A stretch of DNA of 64,000 nt from Phallusia mammillata (lineage: Eukaryota > Chordata > Ascidiacea > Phlebobranchia > Ascidiidae): assembly GCA_003260075.1 (NCBI GenBank), contig QLIY01000107.1:177920-241919 (forward strand). The letters run 5' to 3'. How positions within the stretch are numbered: the stretch's first letter is position 1; every line of letters starts with the position of its first letter. Position numbers and translations under genes: made by a program. Under the pieces are notes generated by a model that did no database searches, had not been told where the DNA came from, and saw only the letters and a program-made list of their open reading frames with translations. This document shows positions 1-15,000 of the stretch, in pieces.

Positions 1-98
1 GATTGTCCAAGATATTATGGAATTCAAACCATGGATTGTTTGAAGACTTTATGGGACATGGTTGGATGTTTACCAGAAGGACATGAATATCCTGATAA
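1..98 (+). CDS. Four-Cys module, exon A fragment (module 0)
   Basis: The frame reads D-C-P-R-Y-Y-G-I-Q-T-M-D-C and continues to G-H-E-Y-P-D-N, the first two thirds of an exon A. It is cut by a run of C (99-108). It is very close to exon A of module 16 (7798-7951), including the Y in HEYPDN, and may be a displaced copy of it. The exon start lies before the window. Confidence 0.7.
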
Positions 99-3000
99 CC
101 CCCCCCCCGCACCAAGTGGTATAAAGGTGCACCAAGCGATATTAAGATGCACCAAGTGATATTAAGATGCACCAAAGGATGCAAAGGTGCACCAAGTGAT
201 TCAAAGGTGCACCAAGTGATTCAAAGGTGCACCAAGTGATCCTGTATATTTTAGATGCACCCGCCCCCCCCCCACCAAGCGATATTAAGATGCACCAAAG
301 GATGCAAAGGTGCACCAAGTGATCCTGTATATTTTAGACGCACCCAAGTTTTGTACAAATTTCCTATCTTTTTTATTTTGCAGACTTACCTCACACCTGT
401 CCGAGATATTGGGGAATTCACACAGTTGATTGTTTGAAAACTTTATGGGATATGGTTGGATGTATACCAGAAGGACATGAGTTTCCTGATAATCTCACAT
501 CAAATCAAACTTTTACACTGTCTTGGACAAACTACACGTATGTACAACATTTTTTTGCTGGTTGGGTGGTTTTTTAATTATATATGGTACATATTTTTTC
601 AGAGCATTGTTAAACAAATTCAACACGACTAGAACAAATTCTGATTTGGGAAATTCTGCTGATCAGCTTAATTGCTTTGGAATTGGTAAAGTTATGAATA
701 ACATGCTTTTGTTCTGTTGAATATGTTGAGTTTTTTTTCCAGACTTTCCTGCCACCTGTCCAAGATATTATGGAATCCAAACAATAGATTGTATGAAAAC
801 ATTATGGGACATGGTTGGATGTTTACCAGAGGGACATGAGTTTCCTGATAATCTTACTTCTGCTCAAATAAATATATTTCATTGGACAAACTATACGTAA
901 GAATACTTTGAAATAGAATCAAGGCTGTATTTAAGGTTTTCTGTTTTTTAGTTCTTTGTTACACCAATTCAACACAACAAGAATGAATTCAGATTTGGGA
1001 AATTCATCAGAACAGTTGAATTGTTTTGGAATCGGTACAACATATACTGCTGTTCATAGTTTTTATGTTTTATTAAAAACAAATAGTTTTGTTATGTTTC
1101 TAGATTTTCCTCATCCCCCCCCCCTTGGGAAATTCATCAGAACAGTTGAATTGTTTTGGAATCGGTACAACACATATTGCTGTTCATAGTTTTCATGTTT
1201 TATTGAAAACACATAGTTTTATTATGTTTCTAGATTTTCCTCACCCCCCCCCCCTCTGACATCAGCACAGATTTTTACACTTTCCTGGACAAACTATACG
1301 TATGTGTTTGTCAATTTTGATTTCATAGAATAGGAACAGCACATGTCTGACAGAAGGCACATTACAGGTGTTTTTCATCTCATACTAAGTGGGTTTCATG
1401 TTTATTTTGACTTTGGTATTGTGTAATTGAAAAAAAATACGTTGATGGTGTTTATTTTGTCATCCTTTAAAGTTGTTCTGCTTCATGATTAATCAGTGCA
1501 TTGACACCCCCCCCCCTCTGACATCAGCACAGATTTTTACACTTTCCTGGACAAACTATACGTAAGTGTTTGACCATTTTGATTTCAGAGACTAGGTACA
1601 GTGCATGTTTGACAGATTGCACATTAGAGTTTCATCTCATACTAAGTGGTTTTTATGTTTAATTTGACTTTGGTATTGTGTAATTGAAAAAAAATGGTGT
1701 TTATTTTGTCATCCTTTAAAGTTATTCTGCTTCCTGATTAATCAGTGCATTGACATGTTACATTCAAAAAGTTGCTTGTCCTAGTCAAAGACAATAGTGG
1801 TTAAAACAAAAATTCAAGGTCTCTGAATTTTGACTTGTTGGTTTGGTAATAAAAATGGAAAACTTTGAAATTAAACTTTTCAAAAAGTTTTCAGTTTGTG
1901 CCATCGAACAGTTATTATTTTACAACACAAATTTTACATTGTTTTGTGCTTTTCTATTTGTAGATAGCGTGGTCTAACTAGGACTTAAATTCTGTGTTTT
2001 GGCATCATTTTTGTTAAAAAATGCCGCAATTTTGTGTTGCTAAAATTTGTTTTACCGAATGTTTTTTTGCATCTCATAATTATTACACTATTAAGGAGGC
2101 AAACTTTGATATGTAAATCTATTTTTATTGCAGGGCTTTGTTGAATCAATACAATGCCACCAGAACAAGTTCTGATTTAGGAAATTCAGCAGACCAGTTG
2201 AATTGCTTTGGAATAGGTACAAGTTGTGTTGTACCACCTATCTAACTTACCCTATAACTCCATTAAATTATCTTTTAATGGCTTGCATAAGATTTTCCTG
2301 CCACTTGTCCGAGATATTATGGAATCCAAACCATAGATTGTATGAAAACATTATGGGATATGGTTGGATGTTTACCAGAGGGACATGAGTTTCCTGATAA
2401 TCTTACATCAAATCAAACTTATGTTTTTTCATGGACAAATTACACGTAAATATCTCCCTCTTGTGTTTGCTATTTTGAGAGTTATTGACATAAAATTTGT
2501 TGTACAGCTCGTTGTTAAACCAATTTAACACCACAAGAAGGAATTCTGATTTGGGAGATTCTGCTGAACAACTAAATTGTTTTGGAATAGGTATACCTAG
2601 CTCGGTAAAGAATACAAGTATTTTTTTGTGATTCATTGCTTATGTAGATTTTCCTGCTACATGCCCAAGATTTTATGGAATCCAAACCATAGATTGTATG
2701 AAAACTTTATGGGACATGGTTGGTTGTTTACCAGAGGGACATGAGTATCCTGATAATCTTCCCCCCCCCCCCCCCCCCTAGTGCAATATTAAGTGCATTT
2801 GTTTTTGTTTTGTTTTAGTGCTTTATTGAATCAATACAACTGGACAAGAACAAATTCTGATTTGGGAGATTCAGCAGATCAACTTAACTGTTTCGGAATT
2901 GGTATAATGTTTAAAACGTGTTGATGGTTTGTGTGTGTTTATGTTGTGTGTGTTTTTAGATTTTCCTGCTACCTGTCCAAGATATTATGGAATTCACACC

Positions 3001-6000
3001 ATGGATTGTCTTAAAACTCTTTGGGATATGGTTGGATGTATTCCAGAAGGACATGAGTTTCCTGATAATCTCACTTCAAATCAAACATTTGCTTTGTCTT
3101 GGACAAATTATACGTAACTGAATAATTGTTGACATATTCTATGTTCCTTGTCTAATAAAATACGAGCAGCTTTCTCATTGTTTAGAGCTCTACTGAACCA
3201 ATTTAACACAACAAGAAGAAATTCAGATGCTGGAATTTCAGCTGAACAACTAAATTGTTTTGGAATTGGTAATATTTTGGAATAAGTATTTTTGTGTAAA
3301 ATTGTAAAATGTTTACATCTAGATTTTCCATACACTTGTCCAAGATTTTGGGGAATTCACACAATTGATTGTTTGAAGACTTTATGGGACATGGTTGGAT
3401 GTTTACCAGAGGGACATGAGTTTCCTGATAATCTTACAACTAATCAAACTTTTGTGCTATCGTGGACAAACTATACGTAATTGATTCTGTAATGTTTATT
3501 TTAGTGTAGGTTTTTCAAGTTTTTTATGCTTCTGGCAGAGCTTTGTTGAATCAATTCAATGTGACCAGAACAAATTCTGATTTGGGAGATTCTGCAGAAC
3601 AACTAAATTGTTTCGGCATTGGTATGTTCCTAATGTTTTTTCAACCTTATAAAACAAAACTGAGAATGGAAAATATGTCCACATAACTGGGCGATTCAAT
3701 GAAATTACAGGAAATATATATATTTCGCCTAACTGGCATCTTTAGTCAGTTAAAAACCACAGGCAAACAATATGAACAAAAATAATCAATAGTAAACAAA
3801 ACACTATGTGTCTTGATGTTGTTTATTTTAAAGGTTATCAGTCTAATAAACACATAATTTTATACAAACAGATTTTCCAGCTACATGTCCAAGATATTAT
3901 GGAATTCAAACCATAGATTGCATGAAAACTTTATGGGACATGGTTGGATGTTTACCGGAGGGACATGAGTTTCCTGATAATCTTACATCTGCTCAAATAA
4001 ACATATTTCATTGGACAAACTATACGTAATGGCACCATGTATTTTTTTTAATTGAAAAACTTACTAATACAGTTTTATTTAGGTCCTTATTAAATCAGTT
4101 CAATACTACAAGAATGAATTCTGATTTGGGCAATTCTGCAGAACAACTGAACTGCTTTGGGATTGGTAAAGCTTATAATTTAAGTTTGTGAAAACAGGTT
4201 AACCAAATCATTTTTTGCATGTTTTAAAGATTTTCCTGCCACTTGTCCAAGATATTATGGAATTCAAACCATGGATTGTTTAAGGACTTTATGGGACATG
4301 GTTGGTTGTATACCAGAAGGACATGAGTTTCCTGATAATTTGACATCAAATCAAACTTATGTTCTATCTTGGACAAACTATACGTTGGTTAAAAATTTAA
4401 TTTTGTAGTTATCTTGATTTTTATAGAAGCTGTTTTGCAGCGCTTTACTAAATCAGTTCAACACCACAAGGAGAAACTCTGATTTGGGATATTCTGCTGA
4501 ACAATTAAACTGTTTTGGAGTTGGTAAGTTTTTCTGTATCTTGACTGTCATTGATTAAACTATTTTTCATTGGTAATTATACATAGATATGCCTGCTACC
4601 TGCCCAAGATATTGGGGCATACATACAACTGACTGTATGAAAACTTTATGGGACATGGTTGGATGTATACCAGAGGGACATGAGTTTCCTGATAATCTGA
4701 CAACAAATCAAACTTATGTGTTGTCGTGGACAAACTATACGTAAGTTATTCAAAGGTCTTTATATATTTGTAAAATCTACCACCTCTTATTGTTGAACAG
4801 GGCATTGTTAAATCAATTTAACACAACAAGAAGAAATTCAGATGCTGGTATTTCTGTTGACCAACTTAATTGCTTTGGTATTGGTAAGTTTTGGGTCATT
4901 GGATCAGTATTTTACTTTCTTATAAATTGCATGTGCCTAGATTTTCCTCACACTTGTCCAAGATATTGGGGAATTCACACTGTTGACTGTTTGAAAACTT
5001 TATGGGATATGGTTGGTTGTATTCCAGAAGGACACGAGTTTCCTGATAATCTCACAACTAATCAAACTTTTACATTGTCCTGGACAAATTACACGTAGGG
5101 TCTTGGAAGACCAATAACTATGTCTTAAATTTATCGGCTGTTATTGTTGTACAGGGCATTGTTGAACCAGTTTAACGCCACACGAACACGTTCTGATTTG
5201 GGAAATTCAGCTGATCAACTTAATTGTTTTGGCATTGGTAAGGCATTTGTATTCCTTTTACAATTTAGTTCTGCCAATGTTGTTTGTATTTTCTGAACAA
5301 GATTTTCCTGCTACATGTCCAAGATATTATGGAATACACACAATGGATTGTTTAAGGACTTTATGGGACATGGTTGGATGTATTCCAGAGGGACATGAGT
5401 TTCCTGACAATCTAACTTCAAATCAAACTTATGTTCTATCTTGGACAAACTACACGTAAACTATCCATGTTTTATTTATTCCCTCATATTTTTCATTCAA
5501 ATATAACTGTTTGCAGGGCATTACTGAACCAGTTTAACACAACAAGGAAAAATTCTGATTCGGGTATTTCTACCGAACAATTGAACTGTTTTGGAATTGG
5601 TAAAACCTGTCAATAGTTTTCTGCGTTTCGACCCCCTTTTCCTTATTTGATTGATTTCTAGATTTCCCTTATACATGTCCAAGGTTTTGGGGAATTCACA
5701 CAATGGATTGTTTGAGGACTTTGTGGGACATGGTTGGATGTTTACCAGAGGGACATGAGTTTCCTGATAATCTGACATCAAATCAAACTGTTACATTGTC
5801 CTGGACTAATTATACGTGAGCTGAACGTCAAGTTCTTTTTTTGTGTCTCCCCCCCCCCCCAGAGGGACATGAGTTTCCTGATAATCTGACATCAAATCAA
5901 ACTTTTACATTGTCCTGGACTAATTATACGTGAGCTGAAAGTCAAGTTCTTTTTTGTGTCTTAGGTCAATTTGTGCCTGTAACTGACTTTTCTGTTGTGT

Positions 6001-9000
6001 TTTAGAGCATTATTAAAGCAATTCAATGTTACCCGGACAAATTCAGATTTGGGAGATTCAGCTGAACAATTAAACTGTTTTGGAATCGGTATTTTATTAA
6101 AAATTCATTCCTCTTGTTCGTGTGATTGATTGTGTTTTTCAATTGTGTAGACTTTCCTGCTACCTGTCCAAGATATTATGGAATTCAAACCATGGATTGT
6201 TTAAGGACTTTATGGGACATGGTTGGATGTTTACCAGAGGGACATGAGTTTCCTGATAATCTTACTTCTGCTCAAATTTTTACACTTTCATGGACAAACT
6301 ATACGTGGGTTGTTCAGGCAAATTCTTTTCAAGTTTAGGATTCATTTTGTTTGATTTTTAGAGCATTATTGAATCAATTTAACACAACAAGAAGAAATTC
6401 AGATATGGGAGTTTCTGCTGAACAACTAAATTGTTTTGGAATTGGTATTTTGTTGGAATATTGTTTTTTTATGTGTTATAAATCATGTTATTTATCAAGG
6501 CTTTGTGCTTTTTGTCAAGATTTTCCTCACACCTGTCCAAGATATTGGGGAATTCACACAATGGATTGTTTGAGAACTTTATGGGACATGGTTGGATGTT
6601 TACCAGAGGGACACGAGTTTCCTGACAATCTCACATCAAATCAAACTTTTATACTTTCATGGACAAACTATACGTAAGCAATTTGAACAACTTTTGTCTC
6701 CTAAATTTATGCCAGGGGTGTCCAACACGTGGCACACGTGCTAAAAACAGAGCATTTAAAAATGGCATGCAAGCTTTTGCACATACATGTGGTAAACAGT
6801 AGGATTTGTCAGGCAATTATTATTTTTTTATTGTTTCTTCTTGCCCTTTATTCTAAATTTAGTAAAGATATCAGTATCAAGGTTACACAAACATACTACC
6901 GTAATTTTCCGTGTATAATGTGCAAAATTTAATTAATTTATTGTCCTAAAATCTAGGGTGCGCATTATGGCCCCCCCCCCATCAAACTTTTATACTTTCA
7001 TGGACAAACTATACGTAAGCAATTTGAATAACATTTGTCTCCTAAATTTATGCCAGGGGTGTCCAACACGTGGCACACATGCCAAAAACAGAGCATTTGA
7101 AAATGGCATGCAAGCTTTTTCACATTCAGGTGGTAAACAGTAGGATTTGTCCGAAGGCAATTAATTTTTTCTTCTTGTCCTTTATTCTAAATTTAGTAAA
7201 GATATCAGTATCAAGGTTACACAAACCCACTAATTAAATTGGTCGTTTTTTGAGCCCCGTTGCAAACTATTTGTATCTTGTGTCGCATAAATGGAATGAA
7301 AGGTTTCTGAAGTGTCATAAACAAGTTTACTCGCATTGGACGACTTCTAATTTATTAGATTGAGCCCATACCGTTAAGACATTTAAGACATGGTTTGGAA
7401 AACGTACCAAACGTTGGCACGCAAGCATATTTCTTAACCAAAATTGGCACAGCGGTGTTTTTGAATTGGACACGCCTGATTTATGCTAACCATTTAAACC
7501 TAATCAATTGCATATTGTGGAACTACTCTCTAAAAAAGGGTAATGTCAACTTGTTTTGTGCAGAGCTTTATTACGTCAATTTAATATCACAAGAACTAAG
7601 TCCGATTTAGGAGATTCTGCAGAACAACTCAACTGTTTTGGAATTGGTTTGTTGTTATATATGCTTTCATTAATATTGTCGCTTTTAAATTATTTTCTGT
7701 CCCCCCCCCCCAACTCAACTGTTTTGGAATTGGTTTGTTGTTATATATGCTTTCATTAGAATTGTCACTATTCAATTATTTTCTGCTATGCCTTTAGATT
7801 TTCCTTACGATTGTCCAAGATATTATGGAATTCAAACCATGGATTGTTTAAGAACTTTATGGGATATGGTTGGATGTTTACCAGAAGGACATGAATATCC
7901 TGATAATCTTACATCTGCTCAAATATATACTTTGTCATGGACAAACTATACGTAGGATCATAATTCTCTTTATTTAATGTTTACAATATTATGAATTGTC
8001 AAATGTTCCAGGGCTTTGTTGAATCAGTTCAACACCACAAGAAGAGATTCTGATTTGGGTGTTTCTGCTGAACAACTAAACTGTTTTGGAATAGGTATTA
8101 TTTGAGGCTATTATGTTTTTTTGCTTTATTAATGTTTGTATTTGTTTAGACTTTCCTTCTACCTGTCCAAGGTTTAGTGGAATCCAAACCATAGATTGTA
8201 TGAAAACATTATGGAATATGGTTGGATGTTTACCAGAGGGACATGAGTTCCCTGACAATCTTACTTCAAATCGAACTTTTGAATTTCACTGGACAAACTA
8301 CACGTAAGTATGTTTATTATGCATTTAAATACATAATGGTGATGTCTCAATTCTTTTATATTTGTACAGGTCTTTGCTGAGACAATTTAACATCACGAGA
8401 ACAAATTCTGATTTGGGAAATTCATCTGAACAGTTAAACTGTTTTGGAATAGGTAGATTTTTTGATTTTTTTCAGGAAATATATTATGTTTATGTAAACG
8501 AGTATTGCTCTCCCAGCAGTTTTTATTGTAAATATTCGCTGGTTTGGTGTCCCTTACAAGATAATAGCCTTTATCAGGATAATAGGAAATGTCTTATATG
8601 CCATTATTCTGTAAAGATCCCTTGTATGCGACGCCAATCTGTCTGGAAGAGCACATACTCGTTTATTATGCCTGGGAGTGATAGCTAATTTACAGCTTTT
8701 TATCTTTCTTGGTTCTGATGTGTTGTTTAGACTTTCCTGATGAGTGTCCAAGATATTATGGAATCCACACAATTGATTGCATGAAACTTTTATGGAATTG
8801 GGTCGGTTGCCTACCAGAAGGACATGAATTTCCTGATAATCTAACTTCTGCTCAGATATTTACATTGTCATGGACAAATTATACGTATGTCCAACTTAGA
8901 GTATAGTGTGATACACAAATATTCTTAAATTTGTATGTTATTTAAGAGCTTTACTGAATCAATTCAACTGGACAAGAACAAATTCTGATTTGGGAGATTC

Positions 9001-12000
9001 TGCAGATCAACTGAACTGTTTCGGAATTGGTATGTGTGTTCCAAAGTTATGGATTTTTATGTACTGAGATATATCACTCATTACATATTATATAGATTTT
9101 CCTTATGAGTGTCCACGGTTTTATGGAATCCAAACCATGGATTGTTTGAAGAAAGTGTGGAAAAATGTTGGATGTTTACCAGAGGGTTATGAGTCTCCTG
9201 ATAATCTTACATCTAACCGAACTTATGAGCTTTCATGGACCAACTATACGTAAATATTGATTGTTACTTTGTAGTAACTAAATTATTATTTTGTGGCAAG
9301 GGTCAGTGTACACTTGCCCATCAAAAGTTGTTACCGGGCCAAACACAAATAGCACAATGCAGGCTAGTAATAAGCAACAAAATGTGTGTTCCATTTAAGC
9401 ACTGCAACATTTCAAGATGACCAAAAATTCCATGATTTATGTTACAGATCTTTGTTGAGTCAATTTAATACCACAAGGACTCTTTCTGACTTCAATGTTT
9501 CTGCAGAACAACTCAACTGTTTTGGAATTGGTAAAAAATTATATGAAACTTCTTGTAGCTCAATTTCAACTGAGGGTTTTAGTAAAAATCAGTCTGATTT
9601 TTTAGTTATGCAATGAACACAGAATGATTTTAACTGAAAGCTTTAGTTTAATATACGTTATCTGCAACTGGAATTCTTGGCAATGAGTAGTTTTTGTTGC
9701 AGCAGAGTAACACAGTAATTTTGTGTAGATCTTCCTGGTGATTGTCCTCGATACTGGGGTCTACATACTGTGGATTGTCTGATAACAGTTTGGCATATGG
9801 TGGATTGTTTGGATGTTGGTTATGATTATCCATTGAATCTCAGCAATACATCTGTGTATGCATTATCTCGCATGAACTACAGGTATTGCATTTAAGACTT
9901 TTGGATATTACACACTTGATGATTCTGTTTTCTTTTAACTAACTAACAAACAAATCTTGCTGTTTGTTTTTAACTTAACTGCAATAACAATTATGGTAAT
10001 ATTTGCCAGTAAAAATCAGGAAATTTTTTTGGAAACAACATTGCTATTTCCAGATCAGCCTTGTATGTTGGTTGTTGCACAATTATGAATCCTTATGTTC
10101 AAAATCCTACATTTTTTCTAGTTATAATGGCATTGCAAATGATTGTTATATGTTATGACAAAGTTTTGTGAGTTTATAATAGTTTAATTTTAACTGCTGT
10201 GAATTGTTGTAACATTTGCCTGTTATCTCCTGAAACTGTTTGTTTTGCTGTTTTGTATTGTTAAACTTTTTGAATAGTGCTTACTGTACTTTTTGTTTTG
10301 ATTCAACAGCTTTCTACTTTATTCTTTCAACACAAGCAGATACAATGCAGATGCTGCAAGTGTGCCTGACCAACTTGCCTGCTTTGGAATGGGTAAATTA
10401 GATGTTATTGCTTGAAGTGCTGATAAGTTCCTCGTGCTGATCAGTATTTTAATATGTGCCAACCTATAAAATGTAAACAGTGGAAGACTTTAGGTTGTGT
10501 ATAGTTTAAAACAGTTTACAACAACTATATCTAACTCGTTTTTTGGTCCAAAGTCTTTTGCTTTTTTGGTTTTGGTTGCTGTTGTTATAACAGTCTGCTT
10601 TTCTTCCAGAGCCGTCCAAATCGCTTATTAACCCCTTTTTCATTGAAAAGGTCACCAGGGGGAGCTGGTAGCCACCTTAAGAGTCACTGATCGAAACTTA
10701 AGCCTAAGCAAAACTTTTAATTTTTCAGTGTACTTTACAAACTGCTCGACATACTACTGGAATCTGACAGTGGATTGTTTGAGTTTTGTTTGGCATCGAG
10801 TGATCAGATGCTCTGATCGTGGTCATGGTTATCCTACATCAATTAATGACACAGGACTTATGCAGTACTATGGCTTTAATCAGAGGTTGGTCATTAAACC
10901 CATTATTACGGTAGATGTCTGTTTGATGTGATAATCTGACTTATACAATCAGTCCTGACATAATGTATTGATCTAGTCTAGTGTTTCTTAACTTTTTAAA
11001 TTACCACAATTATCAGCCTGTGCCATTGATAGTAACATGGAAAAGTCAGTCAATAATTTTCTGGATAATGTAAAAGAAACTGACTATTTTTTTATTTGGG
11101 GGCACAGTTTGAGTACTACTGATCTAACAGTGATAGCCTTTTCTAGTAGACTCCTTTACTTGTTAAAGTTCTTGATTGGTTTTCTATTTGACTGATTGTA
11201 CTTTAAATTTGTGTAATAGAGATGTGAGAAGTTGGATTCAAACTATTCGATATGAGGCTGACAATTATCACGTTGATCAGCAACTTTACTGCTACGGAAT
11301 GAGTAAATAATCTATCCTAGATCAAGTCTTTTATGTAGTAATGTTATTGACTTGTTGGATATAACTCTTTAATGTTGTAAACCGATGTCAAAGTAACCTA
11401 ATTGTGTGAAAAATCAATTAAACATGTTTTTGCTTCTGAGTCATTGAGTCTTAGACTAAAAAAATCAAGTATTGATGTAGTAATGTCTTTAACTTGGATA
11501 TAACTCTTTAATGATGTAAATCTCTGTCACAATAACATAATTGTGTCAGGTCATTCACACATCAGCTAGGTTTGAGTTTTTGCTTCTAAATCTGAGTCAT
11601 TAAGTCTCAAAAAAACTCATGACTAGTTTTATAAGATGATACATTTTAAATGGCTACCATTTTGCAATGTGCTAAGTTGAACTACTATTGCAAAAGGTTT
11701 AAAAATGTGTTGGTTACATAAAGTTGTTTTGTTTAACTACATATACTGTTGCTTTCATCAATTAGTTTCTTTTTCATGTAAAAAACAGCTACTGTAGCTT
11801 ATTACGAAATGTTGTGTATTTCACTTGCATTTCAATGATTGTAGATTTAACTACAGCAAGTAAACAAAATTGTGTTTTGCATTTAGAAATTCCATTAGGT
11901 TGTACATTCTATCCTCATCACAATGACAATTGTCTGAGTTATATTTGGTTGAATCCCATTCGTTGTGTGGTGGAAGGAACATTCTATCCACCAAAGTTAA

Positions 12001-15000
12001 ACACTTCCCATAAACACGTCTTGTATCAAAGTGGTGATCTGTATGATGTGCTTGACACTATGTGGATATTGTTTAAAGATCAGATGATGTGCTATGGACT
12101 GCGTAAGCATTATTGTATTGTGGTTCATGTCAATAAAAATTAGCTTTGTGTGATATATGAGTATTTTTTCAATCTTCATTCCAGTATAAAAAAAACTTTC
12201 AAGTTCTAAATTTTGTTTTGTAATTCTTATTCAACTATTATTTTACACTGGAATTTTCTGCTGTCCCCCCCCCCGATCAGATGATGTGCTATGGACTGCG
12301 TAAGCATTATTGTATTGTGGTTTGAGTCAATAAATATTAGCTTTGTGTGATATATGAGTATTTTTTCAATCTACATTCCAATGTATGTAGATAAAAAGAC
12401 ATTTTCAAGTTCCTAATTTTGTTTTGTAATTCTCAATAAACTATTATTTTACACTGGAATTTTCTACTGCAAACATTTTTACCACTTTTTTGCTTTTTGT
12501 GTTTTTATTGAGTTGTATAATGAATTCTGTAACTTACTCTTTATATATGCTAAGCACCTCATAGTTTGTGACATATAAACTCTTTTTGGTAAGTCTGCAG
12601 TTTTTCTGTTTTGATTTAGGATTTCCAACAGTTTGCAACTACTTTCCGCCACACAACAGCACTTGTTTCGATCTTCTGTATCAGCAGGTAACAAATACTA
12701 AATTTCAATTCATCACTTGTAGTTTTATCCTAGGTGCATAAAATGTTGCTTTCCCAAGTTGAATGCGTCTTATTTTGAAAAACTGTACATGAAACACTGT
12801 GAACACAATATTGTTGTTGTTGCACATTGTTTTAGATCACATTTTTACCTTGCTTTGTGCTGACTGTTGGGTTTATAGCAATGAAGGATATTGATAGTTG
12901 GGGGGAGGTATGGCACTAGATTTGAAATACCAATCTTACAATTCTCATCAGGCAATAGTTTGCTTTTATCTGCTTCGGTTGTAAAATAAATTAGACACGA
13001 TATTTTGCATTTATGTGCTTGGGTTTCAAAACAATAGGACAGTGATTCCCACCCTTTTTGACTAATTCCTCACTTAACCCTTTGAAACATTTTCATACCT
13101 CCCCAATAGACTGCATAGTAGATGCTAAACCGTACAAAGAACATTGAAAATAAATTGGGTCTTAAATCAACTTCACAGGTTGCATTCACAGAACTTGTTC
13201 TTCACTAGCTATACTCACAGAACTTGTATATTTATATTGAGTGTATATTTACAAACCACAAAAAAAATCCACTGCAGTAGGACCTAATTTGTGGATAAGC
13301 ATCTGTGAACTCCTGCTTCATTGTTTTGACCCAAAGAACAAACTTATTTCATTTTTTAATGTTTTTTAGGCTGGATGCAACTATATACTTGGGGAAATAC
13401 CTCCTCAACTGATTCCTGGTTTAAACACAACACATGTTAGAGAAATACTTTATGAATTTGACATCATAAAAAATCATGCTGACACAAATATTACTATGGG
13501 ACTCCAAGCAGAATCTTGTTATCAACCACCCCCCCCCCAATACTTTATGAATTTGACATCATAAAAAATCATGCTGACACAAATATCACCATGGGACTCC
13601 AAGCAGAATCTTGTTACCAACCTCGTGAGTATGTTAGTTTGTTTCCTAGGTTGGCGGACAATGTCTTACAGCTTTATGGTCACTTTAATTTCCGGTAGAT
13701 GTGTCTGTGTTACATTGAAAGTCTGTGGAACATTTGTGAGTTTTGTTGTTGTTTGCTGTTGGTGACTTTAGTGCTAGTTCAACCAATCAGGTTTCAGTGG
13801 GTTGGAGCAATGCCGCCTAAATTTCTTAGTCATGGAAACCCCCCCCCCCAGATGTGTCTGTGTTACATTGAAAGTCTGTGGAACATTTGTGAGTTTTTTT
13901 TTTGTTTGCTGTTGGTGACTTTAGTTCTAGTTCAACCAATCAGGTTTCAGTGGGTTGGAGCAATGCCGCCTATATTTCTTAGTCATGGAAACACAACTAC
14001 AACTGCACCAACCACTTGGCTACCTTGGTGTTGTCAAGGCCAAAGCTAAACACTTTGAACTGGCTGTTTTACTGATTATAAATACCATATTCCAAAGAGA
14101 ATGCATGTTTTATACATTTTTCTAGCTTTGTTCTTAAATTTTGTTCAAAATAGTTGTTTATTTTCAATGTGATAGGCAGGTGTGCACTTTAAAACTTGGG
14201 CTAGGTTGACCCAGCAGTTCACCCACAAGCCCCTAAAACATTAAACTTTCCCCCCCCCCTTTTGTTCAAAATAGTTGTTTATTTTCAATGTGATAGGCAG
14301 GTGTGCATTTTAAAACTTGGGCTAGGTTGACCCAGCAGTTTTACCACAAGCCCCTAAAACATTAAACTTCATTTTGACTTGTTGTAGTTTGGTTTAAATC
14401 TGGGAATGTGACATTGTTGGTTGTCAGAAATGGAACAAATTACACTGAGGCTTTGGAGTTTTGTCTAGATCGTGATGCGGTTATCTTTAATGAGGTAGGT
14501 TTTTTGGGAGTGTCAAAAAATCTCAAGATAAATAACTAGAACTCTCTCTTATTTACTCCTTTTTGTAACATACACAATAATGCAACGAATATAGTGGTTG
14601 ACAGTATAAATGATAAACTGTTCTTTTGATCAACCGACAATTAAACTTATAGCATTTGTATTTTATATATATGTGGCATGCGGCTCCCAAGTACTTATTT
14701 TGCGGCTCGCACCAGACCTCTAAAAACCATAAACATTGCTATTTTAGCTTATAAAGTCATCTTCTTCAGTGATTTTTTCAAGGTTTCGTTTTCCCTACAC
14801 ACTTAAAAAATACCATTTGGCCCCTACAATAAAAAAGTTTGAGAACCACTGAATTAAACTGTACAGAATTTTCCATGATATTTTTAGATCAACGACACTG
14901 GCATTCAAAAGATCATTGAAAGGAAATTATATAACTCTGTGGAATACTTTAATCTGAATGATTGGTGGCTGGGAATAGATGACCTTGATACTGAAGGTCG

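Noticed and set aside
384-9530. Regular repeat with spacers, CRISPR-like at first glance
   Set aside because: The repeats are splice-flanked coding exons with conserved reading frame, and the spacers are introns of variable length. This is animal DNA.
13699-14049. 116-residue open frame
   Set aside because: Lies in an intron across a C-run duplication. The two halves are copies of the same non-coding stretch.
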